DNA of 64,000 nucleotides from Shewanella benthica KT99 (GTDB lineage Bacteria > Pseudomonadota > Gammaproteobacteria > Enterobacterales > Shewanellaceae). The notes under the pieces are model-generated. The model did no database searches and had not been told where the DNA came from. It saw only the letters and a program-made list of their open reading frames with translations. Each line of letters opens with the position of its first letter. Position 1 is the first letter of the stretch. Shown in pieces: positions 28,590 through 39,236 of this stretch. The stretch covers positions 110,597 to 174,596 of the forward strand of contig NZ_ABIC01000002.1 in assembly GCF_000172075.1 (NCBI RefSeq), read 5' to 3'. The translations under genes and the position numbers were made by a program.

Positions 28590-28706
28590 GGAAAGATTGG
28601 GGCCTAGCCCTTCGAATAGGCGCAGCCGTCCGCGTAGCGACAGACCAAAGGTCACCATCTTAGCTTTAACCTTCAGCTGTTATTACTTTGAACTTACGGC
28701 TTAAAG

Positions 28707-28727
28707 CTTAGAACTTAGAACTTAGAA
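28707..28727. repeat. Three tandem CTTAGAA heptamers
   Basis: Three exact head-to-tail copies of CTTAGAA, just upstream of frdA. A near-identical CCTAGAA triplet occurs at 59258-59278. Confidence 0.85.
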
Positions 28728-28765
28728 CTAAAAAACCAGAACCCTAGGCTTTAAAAGGAGCAAGT

Positions 28766-30778
28766 GTGAAACTGATATATACCGATTCTTTAGTGGTTGG
28801 AGCCGGATTGGCTGGCTTACGAGTTGCCATCGCCTCCAAGGAACGCGGACTCGATACACTAGTGCTTTCTCTTACTCCTGCCAAGCGGTCACATTCCGCT
28901 GCGGCGCAAGGGGGCATGCAAGCGAGTCTGGGCAATACCGTGAAAGGAATGGGTGATGATGAAGATATTCATTTTCAGGATACGGTAAAGGGTTCCGACT
29001 GGGGTTGCGATCAAGATGTCGCACGTATGTTTGCTCACTGTGCCCCAAAGGCTGTAAGAGAGCTGGCAAACTGGGGCGTCCCCTGGACTCGGGTGACAGA
29101 AGGTCCAAGACAAATCGTGGTGAATGCCGAAAAGGTCACCATAGAAGAGGCTAAAGAAGCCCATGGTTTGATCAACGCCCGTGATTTCGGTGGCACTAAG
29201 AAGTGGCGCACCTGTTATACCGCAGATGGTACCGGACATTCCTTGCTTTATGCGGTCGATAACAAGGCTATCTCTATGGATATTCCTGTCCATGAACGCG
29301 TCGAAGCCTTGGCAATCATTCATGATGGTAAGCGTTGTCAAGGTGTGGTAGCGCGCTGCCTGATAACCGGAGAGCTAAGGGCTTATATCGGCAAGTCGAC
29401 CACGATTGCTACTGGCGGTTATGGTAGGATTTATGAAGTATCGACCAATGCCATTATTTGCGAAGGTATCGGTCAGGCGCTCGCCCTAGAAACTGGCGTT
29501 GCCAAGCTGGGCAATATGGAAGCGGTGCAGTTTCATCCGACTGCCATCGTGCCTGTGGGCATTCTGACGACCGAAGGCTGTCGCGGTGACGGTGGCTTGC
29601 TAAGAGATAAAGACGGCCATAGATTCATGCCGGATTACGAGCCGGAGAAGAAAGAACTGGCTTCCCGTGATGTGGTTTCTCGTCGTATGACAGAACATAT
29701 GCGTAAGGGCAAGGGGGTTGATAGTCCCTATGGCCCGCATTTGTGGCTCGATATTACCTTGCTTGGTCGTAAACATATTGAAACTAATTTGCGTGAAGTG
29801 AAAGAGATCTGTGAGAACTTCCTGGGGATTGACCCTGCTAAGGAGTGGATCCCGGTTCGTCCCACTCAACATTATTCTATGGGGGGGATCCGCACCGATA
29901 AAACGGGTCAAAATCCGCAACTGAAAGGCTTGTTTAGTGTCGGTGAAGCTGCGTGCTGGGACATGCATGGCTTCAATCGACTCGGTGGTAACTCGCTGGC
30001 GGAAACCGTGGTCGGTGGCATGATTATCGGTAAATATGTTGCCGATTTCTGTGAAGAAAACACCTTAGAGATAGACACAGGACTTGCCGAATCATTTATC
30101 GATAAGGTGCGCAGCGAAATTGACGATTTAGTGGAGGGTGAAGGTACAGAGAGTCCGTTTGTGATAAGAAAAGAGATGCAAAGGATCATGATGGATTATG
30201 TGGGTATTTTCCGCAATGGTATCGAACTCGATAAAGCGGTTTCTGAGCTGCAAGGGCTACTGAAACGCTCGCGTGATATTGGCCTTAAATGTAACAAGCG
30301 CCATGCAAATCCTGAATTGGTCGCAGCGCTACGTGTTAAGCGCATGATTAAAGTCGCACTCACAGTGGCATGCGGCGCGGCCGCACGTACAGAAAGCCGT
30401 GGTGCCCACGCTCGAGAAGACTTCCCCCAAAGAAACGATAAAGACTGGTTGAATAGAACGCTTTCGAGCTGGCCTGATGAGAATGCCCTCTCTCCAGAGC
30501 TGAGTTATGAGCCGCTGGATGTGATGAAGATGGAGCTGCCGCCTGGGTATCGAGGTTACGGTATCGACAATGCTATCGCTCATCCTGATACAGAGAAGCG
30601 GGAGCAGGAGATCGCCAATATCATCAGTGAGCTTGGAGAAGATGCCGACCGACATCAGCGGCAAAATGCAATTATGCCCTTCGAAGTCCCCGAGGCTCTG
30701 CAGCCTAAAAATGAACGTTTAAGTGATAAGCTGACCGAAAGCGGTGAGCCTGCGGCAGTGAGGAAAATAGCCAAATGA
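28766..30778 (+). CDS. frdA: Fumarate reductase flavoprotein subunit
   Basis: A 670-residue catalytic subunit of menaquinol:fumarate reductase. The FAD-linked His is H43 in [10 protein letters not shown]. The fumarate-site residues H257 (AVQFHPTA) and R301 (ASRDVVSRR) have the same numbers as in Wolinella FrdA, which fixes the subfamily. There is no twin-arginine signal peptide, so it is cytoplasmic and membrane-bound, unlike the soluble periplasmic flavocytochrome c fumarate reductase of many Shewanella. The stop overlaps the frdB start (ATGA). Confidence 0.96.
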   Translation: MKLIYTDSLVVGAGLAGLRVAIASKERGLDTLVLSLTPAKRSHSAAAQGGMQASLGNTVKGMGDDEDIHFQDTVKGSDWGCDQDVARMFAHCAPKAVRELANWGVPWTRVTEGPRQIVVNAEKVTIEEAKEAHGLINARDFGGTKKWRTCYTADGTGHSLLYAVDNKAISMDIPVHERVEALAIIHDGKRCQGVVARCLITGELRAYIGKSTTIATGGYGRIYEVSTNAIICEGIGQALALETGVAKLGNMEAVQFHPTAIVPVGILTTEGCRGDGGLLRDKDGHRFMPDYEPEKKELASRDVVSRRMTEHMRKGKGVDSPYGPHLWLDITLLGRKHIETNLREVKEICENFLGIDPAKEWIPVRPTQHYSMGGIRTDKTGQNPQLKGLFSVGEAACWDMHGFNRLGGNSLAETVVGGMIIGKYVADFCEENTLEIDTGLAESFIDKVRSEIDDLVEGEGTESPFVIRKEMQRIMMDYVGIFRNGIELDKAVSELQGLLKRSRDIGLKCNKRHANPELVAALRVKRMIKVALTVACGAAARTESRGAHAREDFPQRNDKDWLNRTLSSWPDENALSPELSYEPLDVMKMELPPGYRGYGIDNAIAHPDTEKREQEIANIISELGEDADRHQRQNAIMPFEVPEALQPKNERLSDKLTESGEPAAVRKIAK

Positions 30779-31518
30779 ACCTAATAGAGACTAAAGGGCG
30801 TAGCTTAACCTTCAATATCTTCAGATATGACCCACAAGAGGCGGGTGATAAGCCTAAGATGGTGAAGTATCAAATTGAAGAAACGCCGGGCATGACAGTA
30901 TTTATCGCGTTGAACATGCTACGTGAGCATCAAGATACCTCTCTGCAGTTCGATTTTGTCTGCCGTGCGGGCATTTGTGGTAGTTGCGCCATGGTGATAA
31001 ATGGCTTGCCAACGCTGGCATGCCGAACGCTGACCAAGAATTACCCCAAAGGGGAAATAACCTTGATGCCACTACCTGGCTTTGAGCTGATAGGCGATCT
31101 CTCGGTGAACACCGGCAAGTTTATGCGTGAACTGGCTGAGCGACTCAAGCTATGGTTACACCCAATGAGTGAAGATGCCGACGTTCATAGACTCGAGACA
31201 CCTATGTCTCCGCAAGAGGCGGCTAAACTCTATGAGTTGGATCGCTGCGTCGAATGTGGTGTCTGTGTATCGGCTTGTGCCACTAAACAGATGCGAGAGT
31301 CCTTTGTCGGCGCTGTGGGCATGATGAAGCTGGCCAGATTCGAGCTCGATAGCCGAGATAGTCGCACTACAGAAGATTTTTATCATGTCATAGGTAACCA
31401 GGATGGTGTGTTTGGCTGCATGACCCTACTCGGTTGTCAGGATAATTGTCCCAAGGACTTACCCCATATGCAGCAGATCGCGTATTTGCGCCGTAAGATG
31501 GCAATGGCTCAGTTTTAG
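30775..31518 (+). CDS. frdB: Fumarate reductase iron-sulfur subunit
   Basis: A 247-residue subunit that carries electrons from FrdC to FrdA. The [2Fe-2S] cysteines are C63, C68, C71 and C83 (CRAGICGSC). The [4Fe-4S] and [3Fe-4S] ligands are in [11 protein letters not shown] (C158, C161, C164, C168) and in C215, C221 and C225 ([11 protein letters not shown]). The spacing matches Wolinella FrdB, with a shift of six or seven residues. It is coupled to frdA by a four-base overlap and closed by a terminator. Confidence 0.96.
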   Translation: MNLIETKGRSLTFNIFRYDPQEAGDKPKMVKYQIEETPGMTVFIALNMLREHQDTSLQFDFVCRAGICGSCAMVINGLPTLACRTLTKNYPKGEITLMPLPGFELIGDLSVNTGKFMRELAERLKLWLHPMSEDADVHRLETPMSPQEAAKLYELDRCVECGVCVSACATKQMRESFVGAVGMMKLARFELDSRDSRTTEDFYHVIGNQDGVFGCMTLLGCQDNCPKDLPHMQQIAYLRRKMAMAQF

Positions 31519-31543
31519 CTTTCTGCATACCCTGTCTAGCCCC

Positions 31544-31572
31544 AATGCCTGCTTGAAGCAGGCATTCTTTTT
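31544..31572 (+). terminator. Terminator after frdB
   Basis: Perfect 11-bp arms AATGCCTGCTT and AAGCAGGCATT, followed by a C and six T, 25 bp past the frdB stop. Confidence 0.92.
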
Positions 31573-32371
31573 TGTTCGGGTTGCCGACTGCGGTAGCATT
31601 ACCACCACAGAGGTTAGGGAAGCAACTTGAAACCAGTTTGTTTATTCGAAGTACGCCGAGCTCGAGGCTCACTGTTTCGTCTAACTTAAAGTTTCATTCT
31701 GTCGTTAGCAATTATTTATTAATTGGACTGGCTGATTTTTATCCGCGTAACGACATAGAGTTAGATTCCTTTATATTCAATATTCCCCAGAGTGATTTGT
31801 TAATAATTTACTTAAATTCTGATTTACGGTGTTAATGATTGGTTGCGCCTCTGTGTTGTTGATTTTTATTTGTGATATTGTTCAAGATTATTAAATTATT
31901 TGGCAATAAATCTATCTTATTACTATTGATTATTCTCAGTTTAAGAGTCTATTATTAAATAAGTGTATCAATTCGTATCCTCCTTTATTAATTCGTTATC
32001 AGCGAAATTGAATGTGTGTAAATTATTTTTAAATTGATTGATTGTTATGCTTAGAATAATATTTATTGTCTGCGTTAGTTAATAAGGTGATGCTTATGTT
32101 TAATTTGACCTTATTATTCCGAGATAAACTTCCCTTTTAAATTAGCATGTTGTCATGTATTGATAGAGCTTGCATGTGGCTTTTTCTCAGAGTGGATTTG
32201 GTCTTACTGTTGGCGGGTGAAATATGTAAGTTCAACTCTTCTATTGAGTGGTTAACTGGTTAAGTGTTTTGCCAATATATTGTCAGCATTCTTATTGTGA
32301 CGCTTGAACTGTTATTTTGTTTTTATGTGAAATAACGAAAAGAAAATTGATGATTAACTTAGGTTGAAAAC
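31573..32371. other. Long A/T-rich intergenic region upstream of the OMP-metalloprotease pair
   Basis: About 800 bp that becomes clearly A/T-rich after 31700. No plausible open frame, palindromic operator or RNA gene was recognised. It should contain the promoter of the gene at 32372. The length is unusual for this gene-dense window. Confidence 0.6.
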
Positions 32372-33238
32372 ATGGAACCAACGAAAAAAAAGTGCCTTGC
32401 GTCGAACGATTACCAAAATAAATTTGGCATAACTGCTTGTCTGGGATTATTGATATTTATTTGCTCATCTATCGTGCCTGCTCATGCCGTGATTGAATAT
32501 GATATTAAGCCTGATAAAGAAGTCAGTAGATGGTCAGGTTATGTTAGTGCGGGTTATACGCGAAACGTCTATGGTGCCGAAAGTTACCATGCTTATGAGG
32601 CTTTTAACATAGATGGCAGGGTGAGTTATCGGACTGACTGGGGCAATTTGATGTTGACCCTTGGTGGGGAGCAGGAAACGCTTCATGGTAAGGAGTCGAG
32701 CTTCTATGATCCCTTTCTCGAGTACCGCACACCAATTTATCACTTATCCGCTACCGTAACCATTAAAGGTAGTGCAGGTGTCTATCTGCCTGCCAGTCGA
32801 TATTCTAAGCGGGATAACTTGCAATATGCACCACGTGTTGGGGCCTACGTTTTCTGGAGCCCGCTTGAAAAGCTGCAATTCTATGTGTCCCCCCGTTATC
32901 GTTACAACGCCTATCAGTACAAGACTGCCGGTGAGCGGGTGTTGATCGAGCATCAATTCGATACTCTGGTCGATGCATTCTGGATGATCGACTCGAACCT
33001 TTATCTTGAAATGAATGGTCGTTATCGGATATCGAAAAATTATTACGGTAGACGCATGGATGACAGCTTTACGTTCGCCCAAGAGCTAGGGTGGCAGTTT
33101 AATGAAGACTGGGTCCTGGCACTGGGACACAACAACAGCGGTGGTTTTTATCACCCTGAAATCGGCTCTTCCAAGGGGTTCGATATCTACAATAAGAAGA
33201 GCTCAACTTTTTATCTGTCGGTTACAAAATATCTATAA
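32372..33238 (+). CDS. Predicted outer-membrane beta-barrel protein
   Basis: A 288-residue protein not assigned to a named family. A long signal region (hydrophobic FGITACLGLLIFICSSIVPAHA, cut after AHA) is followed by alternating polar and hydrophobic strands rich in Tyr (SGYVSAGYTRNVY, VSYRTDWGNLMLTLGG, FYVSPRYRYNAY, LYLEMNGRYRI), and the protein ends in a hydrophobic strand FYLSVTKYL. This is what a small outer-membrane barrel looks like. It lies 35 bp upstream of the metalloprotease gene and is probably cotranscribed. Function unknown. Confidence 0.75.
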   Translation: MEPTKKKCLASNDYQNKFGITACLGLLIFICSSIVPAHAVIEYDIKPDKEVSRWSGYVSAGYTRNVYGAESYHAYEAFNIDGRVSYRTDWGNLMLTLGGEQETLHGKESSFYDPFLEYRTPIYHLSATVTIKGSAGVYLPASRYSKRDNLQYAPRVGAYVFWSPLEKLQFYVSPRYRYNAYQYKTAGERVLIEHQFDTLVDAFWMIDSNLYLEMNGRYRISKNYYGRRMDDSFTFAQELGWQFNEDWVLALGHNNSGGFYHPEIGSSKGFDIYNKKSSTFYLSVTKYL

Positions 33239-33273
33239 AAATGCATTTATAAAAACATATCTATGAGGTTTTA

Positions 33274-36200
33274 ATGAAGAAGTCAATGCTAGGCCTTGCC
33301 ATCACTAGTGCTATCGCACTCAGTGGTTGTGGTGCCGGAGAGGAGCCCTATAAGGAGCTTCCCAAGGATGAGAAACAGCTCACTACGGCTGCTATCGATA
33401 AGGCGAGTGAGCGTCAGTATCTGTATATTCGTAGCGTGGGCAAGGCACCGCGTTACGCTGCAGCTATTCGCGGTTTCTCCCAGGGCGATCCCAAACTCGT
33501 GACTCTACGCAGGACTGAGAATGGTATTCAGGTGCGACAAATCGATCGTGATGCCATCGGCTTGGGTCATGATAGTCGTTATAGTGATGATTATAACCAG
33601 GCTCCAGTATTAACCATACCTGGTAAGTATATCGACTATAGATGTACCGAAGACAAGTGGCGTGAGTGTATCAATGTCGAACAAGAAAATACCGACGCCG
33701 ATCTGAAGTGGCAGGACAAAAAATACTTTGTGCCTGATTTCGCCCAGGCGAAGATCGCCGAAATGAGCTATACCGATCTGGTCACCTTTGGCCAATGTGT
33801 GACCGAGACCGAAGCTCCGCGTCTGGTTAATTCAGGTGATTGGAAAGGCTACGAGATTGATCTTGCCAAGGGCGTGATCAACTTCGAGATTGAACACACC
33901 TATCAGGCTGACTCAAGTTGCCTCTATGATTTTTATCGCGGTAGCTTCGATAACTTGTCTTTCACCACTACAGAGTATATCTCGATTGTGGCGATCGATG
34001 AGCTGGCGAGCCAAGATTACCAGACAATACCTTACAGCGAAGATGAGAACGGCAGCTACGGTTTCTTCAGAACGACTCACTCCTATCGTGATGCGACCGA
34101 TAGCTCGGGTGTAGATGGTTATGTTCGCAGCTATTTGAACCGTTTCAATCCGGCCAAGGAGTCGATTACATATTACCTGAGTAATAACTTCTTCCTGCCG
34201 CAGAATAAGCCATATCTGGATGCAGCCAATCAAACCATCACGGCGCTGAATATCGAGAATAAGCTGTTTAATACCGGCTTCCCCGAGCTCAAGCTTGAGC
34301 AGGCGCTCGACAAACGTCATGGTGACTTGCGTTACAGCAACATCACCCTGTTCGATGAGCCCCTGGACAATGGTCTGGCGGGTTACGGCCCTTCTGCGGC
34401 TAACCCGCTTACCGGTGAGATTGTCAGCGGCCGGGTAAACCAATACAGCTCTAACCTGAAGCAAGGTTCGGTACGCTACTACCGCCAGGTGCGTCTCGAT
34501 TATAACCGTGGCAAGCTAGATGCGGCTTCGGCGACCGAGCTGACCGGTGTGCCTTACGGCGATATTGATACTGGCATAGTCACAGAGCCTAAAGTAACCA
34601 TACCGGCGACGGATGACGGCATGTTGGCCAGGTCGGTCGAACATCTGGCTTCACTCGCCCCGGTTTCACCATTTAAATCCATGGATAACAGCTTCGATGG
34701 GCTTGCCAGCTTAGATGCCGATACTCAGGCCTTCTGGTCAGAGAACTCCATGATGCATGTGGACACAGTCTTTGCCGAAGGTGGTAAGAATCGTGAACTG
34801 CCACGGGGTATCAAGGGCCATAGAATTGACTGGACCAATGCTCAGATGTGGGTCGATGGCGATGTTGGCGGTAAGCTGATTGCCTTCGAGAAGATGCCTG
34901 TCTCTTTGCAGGACACCTTGACGACTCAGCTGGCTGCCCAGGGGTTTGCCGGCACGCTGAGCCATGAGTTAGGCCATAACTTCGGTCTGCGTCATAACTT
35001 CGCCGGTAGCCGCGATACGGCTAACCTCTTCACTCAGGCCCAGCTGGATGAGTTGAGTACCGCCTTGACAGCCGCGGGTTATCCGACCCTGAACGCCAAG
35101 GCTGAATTTTCCAGCCAGATGGACTATAACGTCAACCGTTTCGCGACCTTGCTGCAGCCCTATGATTTGGCGGCACTGCGTTTCGGTTATGCCCGTGAGG
35201 TTGAGCTCAACCCGGCAGCAGACATGGTCGCCGAGGTTGCTCAGGCTAAACTTGATGGCACCTTGATCAAGCGTGATTTTGTGTCGCTCAAAGCAGGAGA
35301 TGAGCAGCGTCGTCAGGAGCTGGCCGCAGGCATAGTCAACGGCGAGACCCAATTTGGTTCCCTCTACAGCGTGGCGCAGAACAATGATCTGCGTTATTAC
35401 GCCTACTGCACCGACGGTCATGTGAGCCTGAACAGTAACTGTAACCGCAGCGATGCCGGCGAGACTCTGGATGAGATCACCGAGTTCTATATCGACAGAT
35501 ATCAGGACAGCTACGAGACCAGTAACCTGCGTCATAACCGTCAGACCCTGTTCGAAGATAATAGCCTGAGCTACACGGTGCGCCGTAAGCATCAGTTCGA
35601 TGAAATTCGTCAGTTTATCGAAGATGTCACAGGTATCGAAGACAGAAATGGTTTAGCTGAAAACTCCATTGCTACTTGGTGTGAGAGCAATCCTAGCGCC
35701 TGGTATTGCAGCTACCAACGCTCGGTAGATATGTCTGCTGACTTCTTCCTTAACTTGGTCGGTGAGAATGATGCTACGGTCAATGTCACCTTTAATTGGG
35801 TTAAAGATGGTACGCCAGCTTTTACACAAAGCTATAATTTCGCCACATTGTTGGAGCAGTATCGCTCCAAGAGTGCTGATATGACTAACTCGTTAGCACT
35901 GGGTGAGGTGATCAGTAAGTTCTCTGACTCACCTGAAGCCTTGAAGGAGTTGATTCTCAAGTACGGCATCACGCCGGATTACCAGGATCAACTGACACCC
36001 GAAGTGGTGTTTTCAGGTCGCCTGCTTAACGGTATCAAGGCGCCGGCTTCCTCGCCTAACCACCCCTATGTCAACGAGCGTGACGTGTTGGGTGTTTGGC
36101 CCGACAAACTGTTAGCGGTCCGAGCCTTAGTGTCGCGCACCACAGCGCGTAGCACTACCGGCCGTGGACATAGAGCCTTGGTGGATATGCCTGCCGTTGA

Positions 36201-36762
36201 GCCTGTGTTTAAGGGCATGCTATGCAAGATGGTGATGGGTGACGGGACTGGCTATACCATGATCACCGAGCAATGCGATCTAGACGAAAAAATCACTCAA
36301 TACCTGCCTGAGTTTACCGATTTTGCCGAGCAGAGTATCGAGCCATTGCCTAACTATGATCGCTCGGTATCGCGCTACTTTGGTTTCGACACCGTTAACG
36401 GTCAGCCAAAAGGCAGAAGCAACCTGTTAGAGATGATGTTGCGTCAGGTGGTATTAGCCTCCGTTGATAGCGATTATCAAGGTGAGCAGAAAGCCCGAGT
36501 ATGGCGCGAGTATGTAGGAATTCACCTGGATGGTCCTTCAATAGATAAGCAGGCCGAGGTGACGCTGAATGGCCGTATCTATGTGGCAACGTCAGAGAAT
36601 ACGCTTGCCCTGGCATTGATAAATCGTATTGACGAGCTCGAGGCTGCAATAGAGCAGTTTAAAGACATTGATGTTGATAATGTTAAAACTGCCGTGGCTA
36701 AATTTAAAATACAGCTCGATAGAGATCGTCTGGTACTGACCTATCTGCCGGTACTGGACTAA
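33274..36762 (+). CDS. Zinc-dependent metalloprotease lipoprotein (metzincin)
   Basis: A 1162-residue lipoprotein: the signal MKKSMLGLAITSAIALSGC gives a lipobox LSGC, followed by an acidic/Gly stretch without Asp at +2, so outer-membrane sorting is likely. The zinc site is HELGHNFGLRH at residues 564-574 (34963-34995), an extended HExxHxxGxxH metzincin motif, within the sequence GFAGTLSHELGHNFGLRHNF. The C-terminal half has Arg/Cys-containing segments of unknown fold. It resembles the large bacterial zinc-dependent metalloprotease group with DUF5117/DUF4953-type architecture. The substrate is unknown. It forms a pair with the upstream barrel protein and is followed by a terminator. Confidence 0.87.
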   Translation: MKKSMLGLAITSAIALSGCGAGEEPYKELPKDEKQLTTAAIDKASERQYLYIRSVGKAPRYAAAIRGFSQGDPKLVTLRRTENGIQVRQIDRDAIGLGHDSRYSDDYNQAPVLTIPGKYIDYRCTEDKWRECINVEQENTDADLKWQDKKYFVPDFAQAKIAEMSYTDLVTFGQCVTETEAPRLVNSGDWKGYEIDLAKGVINFEIEHTYQADSSCLYDFYRGSFDNLSFTTTEYISIVAIDELASQDYQTIPYSEDENGSYGFFRTTHSYRDATDSSGVDGYVRSYLNRFNPAKESITYYLSNNFFLPQNKPYLDAANQTITALNIENKLFNTGFPELKLEQALDKRHGDLRYSNITLFDEPLDNGLAGYGPSAANPLTGEIVSGRVNQYSSNLKQGSVRYYRQVRLDYNRGKLDAASATELTGVPYGDIDTGIVTEPKVTIPATDDGMLARSVEHLASLAPVSPFKSMDNSFDGLASLDADTQAFWSENSMMHVDTVFAEGGKNRELPRGIKGHRIDWTNAQMWVDGDVGGKLIAFEKMPVSLQDTLTTQLAAQGFAGTLSHELGHNFGLRHNFAGSRDTANLFTQAQLDELSTALTAAGYPTLNAKAEFSSQMDYNVNRFATLLQPYDLAALRFGYAREVELNPAADMVAEVAQAKLDGTLIKRDFVSLKAGDEQRRQELAAGIVNGETQFGSLYSVAQNNDLRYYAYCTDGHVSLNSNCNRSDAGETLDEITEFYIDRYQDSYETSNLRHNRQTLFEDNSLSYTVRRKHQFDEIRQFIEDVTGIEDRNGLAENSIATWCESNPSAWYCSYQRSVDMSADFFLNLVGENDATVNVTFNWVKDGTPAFTQSYNFATLLEQYRSKSADMTNSLALGEVISKFSDSPEALKELILKYGITPDYQDQLTPEVVFSGRLLNGIKAPASSPNHPYVNERDVLGVWPDKLLAVRALVSRTTARSTTGRGHRALVDMPAVEPVFKGMLCKMVMGDGTGYTMITEQCDLDEKITQYLPEFTDFAEQSIEPLPNYDRSVSRYFGFDTVNGQPKGRSNLLEMMLRQVVLASVDSDYQGEQKARVWREYVGIHLDGPSIDKQAEVTLNGRIYVATSENTLALALINRIDELEAAIEQFKDIDVDNVKTAVAKFKIQLDRDRLVLTYLPVLD

Positions 36763-36794
36763 ACGCTAAGTTATACCGATTACTTTCGGATGAG

Positions 36795-36872
36795 GCTCAC
36801 GCGCCGTGAGCTATCATAAAATAAGTGACTCAAAATGCCGTTGTGGAGATGATCCTCAGTGGCATTTTTTTG
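36795..36872 (+). terminator. Hairpins and terminator after the metalloprotease gene
   Basis: A perfect hairpin GCTCACG-CGC-CGTGAGC (36795-36811) without a U-run precedes a terminator-like structure with arms AAAATGCC (36832-36839) and GGCATTTT (36861-36868) followed by more T. The next 200 bases, up to the rho terminator, hold nothing I recognise. Confidence 0.6.
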
Positions 36873-37085
36873 GTTGGAGCTATGTGAGTTTGCATGTTAT
36901 CACAGTGGCTAAATGGATTTACTCGGATAATGCTATTAGATACAAAGCTGCTTATTCGAAGTATCAGCAGCCAGTGGCTCACCTATGCCGGAGAACGTGA
37001 TCTGAGCCACTGCCGCGGAGCCCAGGTAGAATCTGTGCTGGATCAGGTCTGAAGGATATGATGTGAATGAAACAAGCTCATAAAA

Positions 37086-37108
37086 AAAGCCGCAACGAGT
37101 GCGGCTTT
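37086..37108 (-). terminator. Terminator after rho
   Basis: Arms AAAGCCGCA and TGCGGCTTT with loop ACGAG; minus-strand reading ends in a T-run. It lies 52 bp past the rho stop. Confidence 0.85.
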
Positions 37109-37159
37109 GTTATAGCGAGTGCTAATCACTATGTTTCACAAGGAATAGAGGCAAAGGCT

Positions 37160-38428
37160 TTAGGCTTTACTACCGCCTCTCATTGCGTTGAAGAATTCTT
37201 CGTTCGTCTTGGTTAAGGCTAACTTGTCGATAAGGAATTCCATGCCTGAGACTTCATCCATAGGATGAAGGATCTTACGCAAGATCCACATCTTCTGCAG
37301 CTCATCAGGCGTCGTGAGCTTCTCTTCACGACGAGTACCAGAGCGGTTGAAATCGATAGCTGGGAAGACACGCTTCTCGGCTGCTTTACGGGATAGGTGT
37401 AACTCTTGGTTGCCAGTACCTTTAAACTCTTCGTAGATAACTTCATCCATCTTAGAGCCAGTATCGACCAGGGCGGTTGCAATAATAGTTAAGCTACCGC
37501 CATGTTCGATATTACGTGCCGCACCGAAGAAGCGCTTAGGACGGTGTAGTGCATTTGCATCGATACCACCGGTAAGAACTTTACCCGACGATGGAATCAC
37601 TGTGTTGTATGCACGAGCAAGACGAGTGATCGAATCCAACAGTATGACCACGTCTTTCTTATGCTCAACCAGACGTTTAGCTTTTTCGATAACCATCTCG
37701 GCTACCTGTACGTGACGGCTGGCTGGCTCATCGAAGGTTGAAGCTATGACTTCACCTTTAACCATGCGCTGCATCTCGGTAACTTCTTCCGGACGCTCAT
37801 CGATAAGCAGCACCATCAATACCACATCCGGGTTATTGTGGGTGATGCTTTGAGCCATGTTCTGTAGCAGTAATGTCTTACCAGCCTTTGGCGGCGCAAC
37901 AATCAGGCCACGTTGACCCTTACCGATAGGTGAACATAGATCGAGAATTCTTGAAGTAATATCTTCGGTCGAACCATTACCACGTTCCATACGCAGGCGC
38001 TCTTCGGCATGCAGTGGGGTAAGGTTTTCGAATAAGATTTTGTTGCGGGAGTTTTCAGGTTTATCATAGTTGACTTCAGATACCTTTAGCAGCGCAAAAT
38101 AACGCTCGCCCTCTTTTGGTGGCCTGATCTTGCCGAAGATAGTATCACCGGTTCGCATGCTGAAGCGACGGATCTGACTCGGAGACACATAAATGTCATC
38201 TGGGCCAGCAAGGTAAGAAGCATCTCCGCTACGAAGGAAACCAAATCCATCCTGCAGAATTTCGAGTACACCACCACCGAAGATATCTTCACCGCTTTTG
38301 GCGTGGGCTTTTAGGATTGAAAATATGATGTCCTGCTTACGAGCACGGGCGGTATTTTCAACTTTCATCTCTTGCGCTAGCTTTACTAAGTCTGAAATCG
38401 ACGTGTCTTTTAATTCTGATAAATTCAT
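37160..38428 (-). CDS. rho: Transcription termination factor Rho
   Basis: A 422-residue hexameric RNA helicase (E. coli Rho has 419). The N-terminal RNA-binding cold-shock-like domain contains [22 protein letters not shown]. The motor domain has Walker [14 protein letters not shown], Walker B-like [17 protein letters not shown], the Q-loop [25 protein letters not shown] and the R-loop region. It is monocistronic, with a 300-bp leader before trxA. Rho genes often autoregulate through the leader; I cannot show that here. Confidence 0.98.
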   Translation of the reverse strand: MNLSELKDTSISDLVKLAQEMKVENTARARKQDIIFSILKAHAKSGEDIFGGGVLEILQDGFGFLRSGDASYLAGPDDIYVSPSQIRRFSMRTGDTIFGKIRPPKEGERYFALLKVSEVNYDKPENSRNKILFENLTPLHAEERLRMERGNGSTEDITSRILDLCSPIGKGQRGLIVAPPKAGKTLLLQNMAQSITHNNPDVVLMVLLIDERPEEVTEMQRMVKGEVIASTFDEPASRHVQVAEMVIEKAKRLVEHKKDVVILLDSITRLARAYNTVIPSSGKVLTGGIDANALHRPKRFFGAARNIEHGGSLTIIATALVDTGSKMDEVIYEEFKGTGNQELHLSRKAAEKRVFPAIDFNRSGTRREEKLTTPDELQKMWILRKILHPMDEVSGMEFLIDKLALTKTNEEFFNAMRGGSKA

Positions 38429-38592
38429 CTTGGAGGGTCTTTTTATGCGAGGTAATGCTATTTTTGATCAAGCGATCATAGAGTGTGTAAGTACAATGTG
38501 AATGTTGAACGAATAGCTAGATGTGGGTTAATAGAAAGAGTCTGGTTATTAAAGTAGCACTATAGCGACTGTGCGTCTAGGGTTTTAGTATA

Positions 38593-38627
38593 ACCTGACA
38601 CAATTTAACAAATAACCTGTGTCAGGT
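38593..38627. promoter_or_regulatory. Perfect 10-bp inverted repeat between trxA and rho
   Basis: Arms ACCTGACACA (38593-38602) and TGTGTCAGGT (38618-38627) around a 15-nt A/T-rich loop, 108 bp past the trxA stop and 165 bp before the rho start. There is no U-run, so an operator or leader hairpin is more likely than a terminator. Confidence 0.5.
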
Positions 38628-38734
38628 ATCACTATATTCCCAGTATCTGCAGTAATTTCACGCTTATCGTATGATTTTTAGGATAAACAGCATGCAGCTG
38701 GGCTGTCTATATTTTGGTTATAGGTTTTACGCAA

Positions 38735-39061
38735 TTATAGTTGAGCGTCGATAAACTCTTTTAATTGAGTCTTAGACAGTGCGCCAACTTTAGTGCCTGC
38801 CAATTCGCCGTTCTTAAAAATAAGTAGAGTCGGGATACCACGAACACCATACTTAGCTGGAATCACGCTGTTTTGATCGACATTGAGTTTAGCGATAGTC
38901 ACTTTACCTGCATAGTCTTCGGCAACGTCATCTAAGAACGGCGCAATCATTTTACAAGGGCCACACCACTCAGCCCAAAAATCAACAACTACGGGGAGTG
39001 CTGATTTTATTACGTCATTTTCGAAGCTGTCGTCACTTAAATGTACTATCTTGTCGCTCAT
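38735..39061 (-). CDS. trxA: Thioredoxin 1
   Basis: A 108-residue cytoplasmic thioredoxin with the redox motif WAEWCGPCK (C33, C36), the cis-proline loop [12 protein letters not shown] and the canonical length. It is transcribed away from rhlB across a 175-bp region, the same arrangement as E. coli trxA-rhlB. Confidence 0.98.
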   Translation of the reverse strand: MSDKIVHLSDDSFENDVIKSALPVVVDFWAEWCGPCKMIAPFLDDVAEDYAGKVTIAKLNVDQNSVIPAKYGVRGIPTLLIFKNGELAGTKVGALSKTQLKEFIDAQL

Positions 39062-39236
39062 GATGTTCTCCAGTTAGGGTGCCATCGCTGGTTTGTTAAT
39101 GGCTTAACCTGTATATTGGGTCTGAAAAATAACTTTTCAAGGCGATTTTAATAACCTTTAAAGGTACTTTTTATAATTAGTCGCTATTTCAAACGATTGA
39201 GTTTCTTATTGCAACCCCAACTGGTATGCTGCCGCT

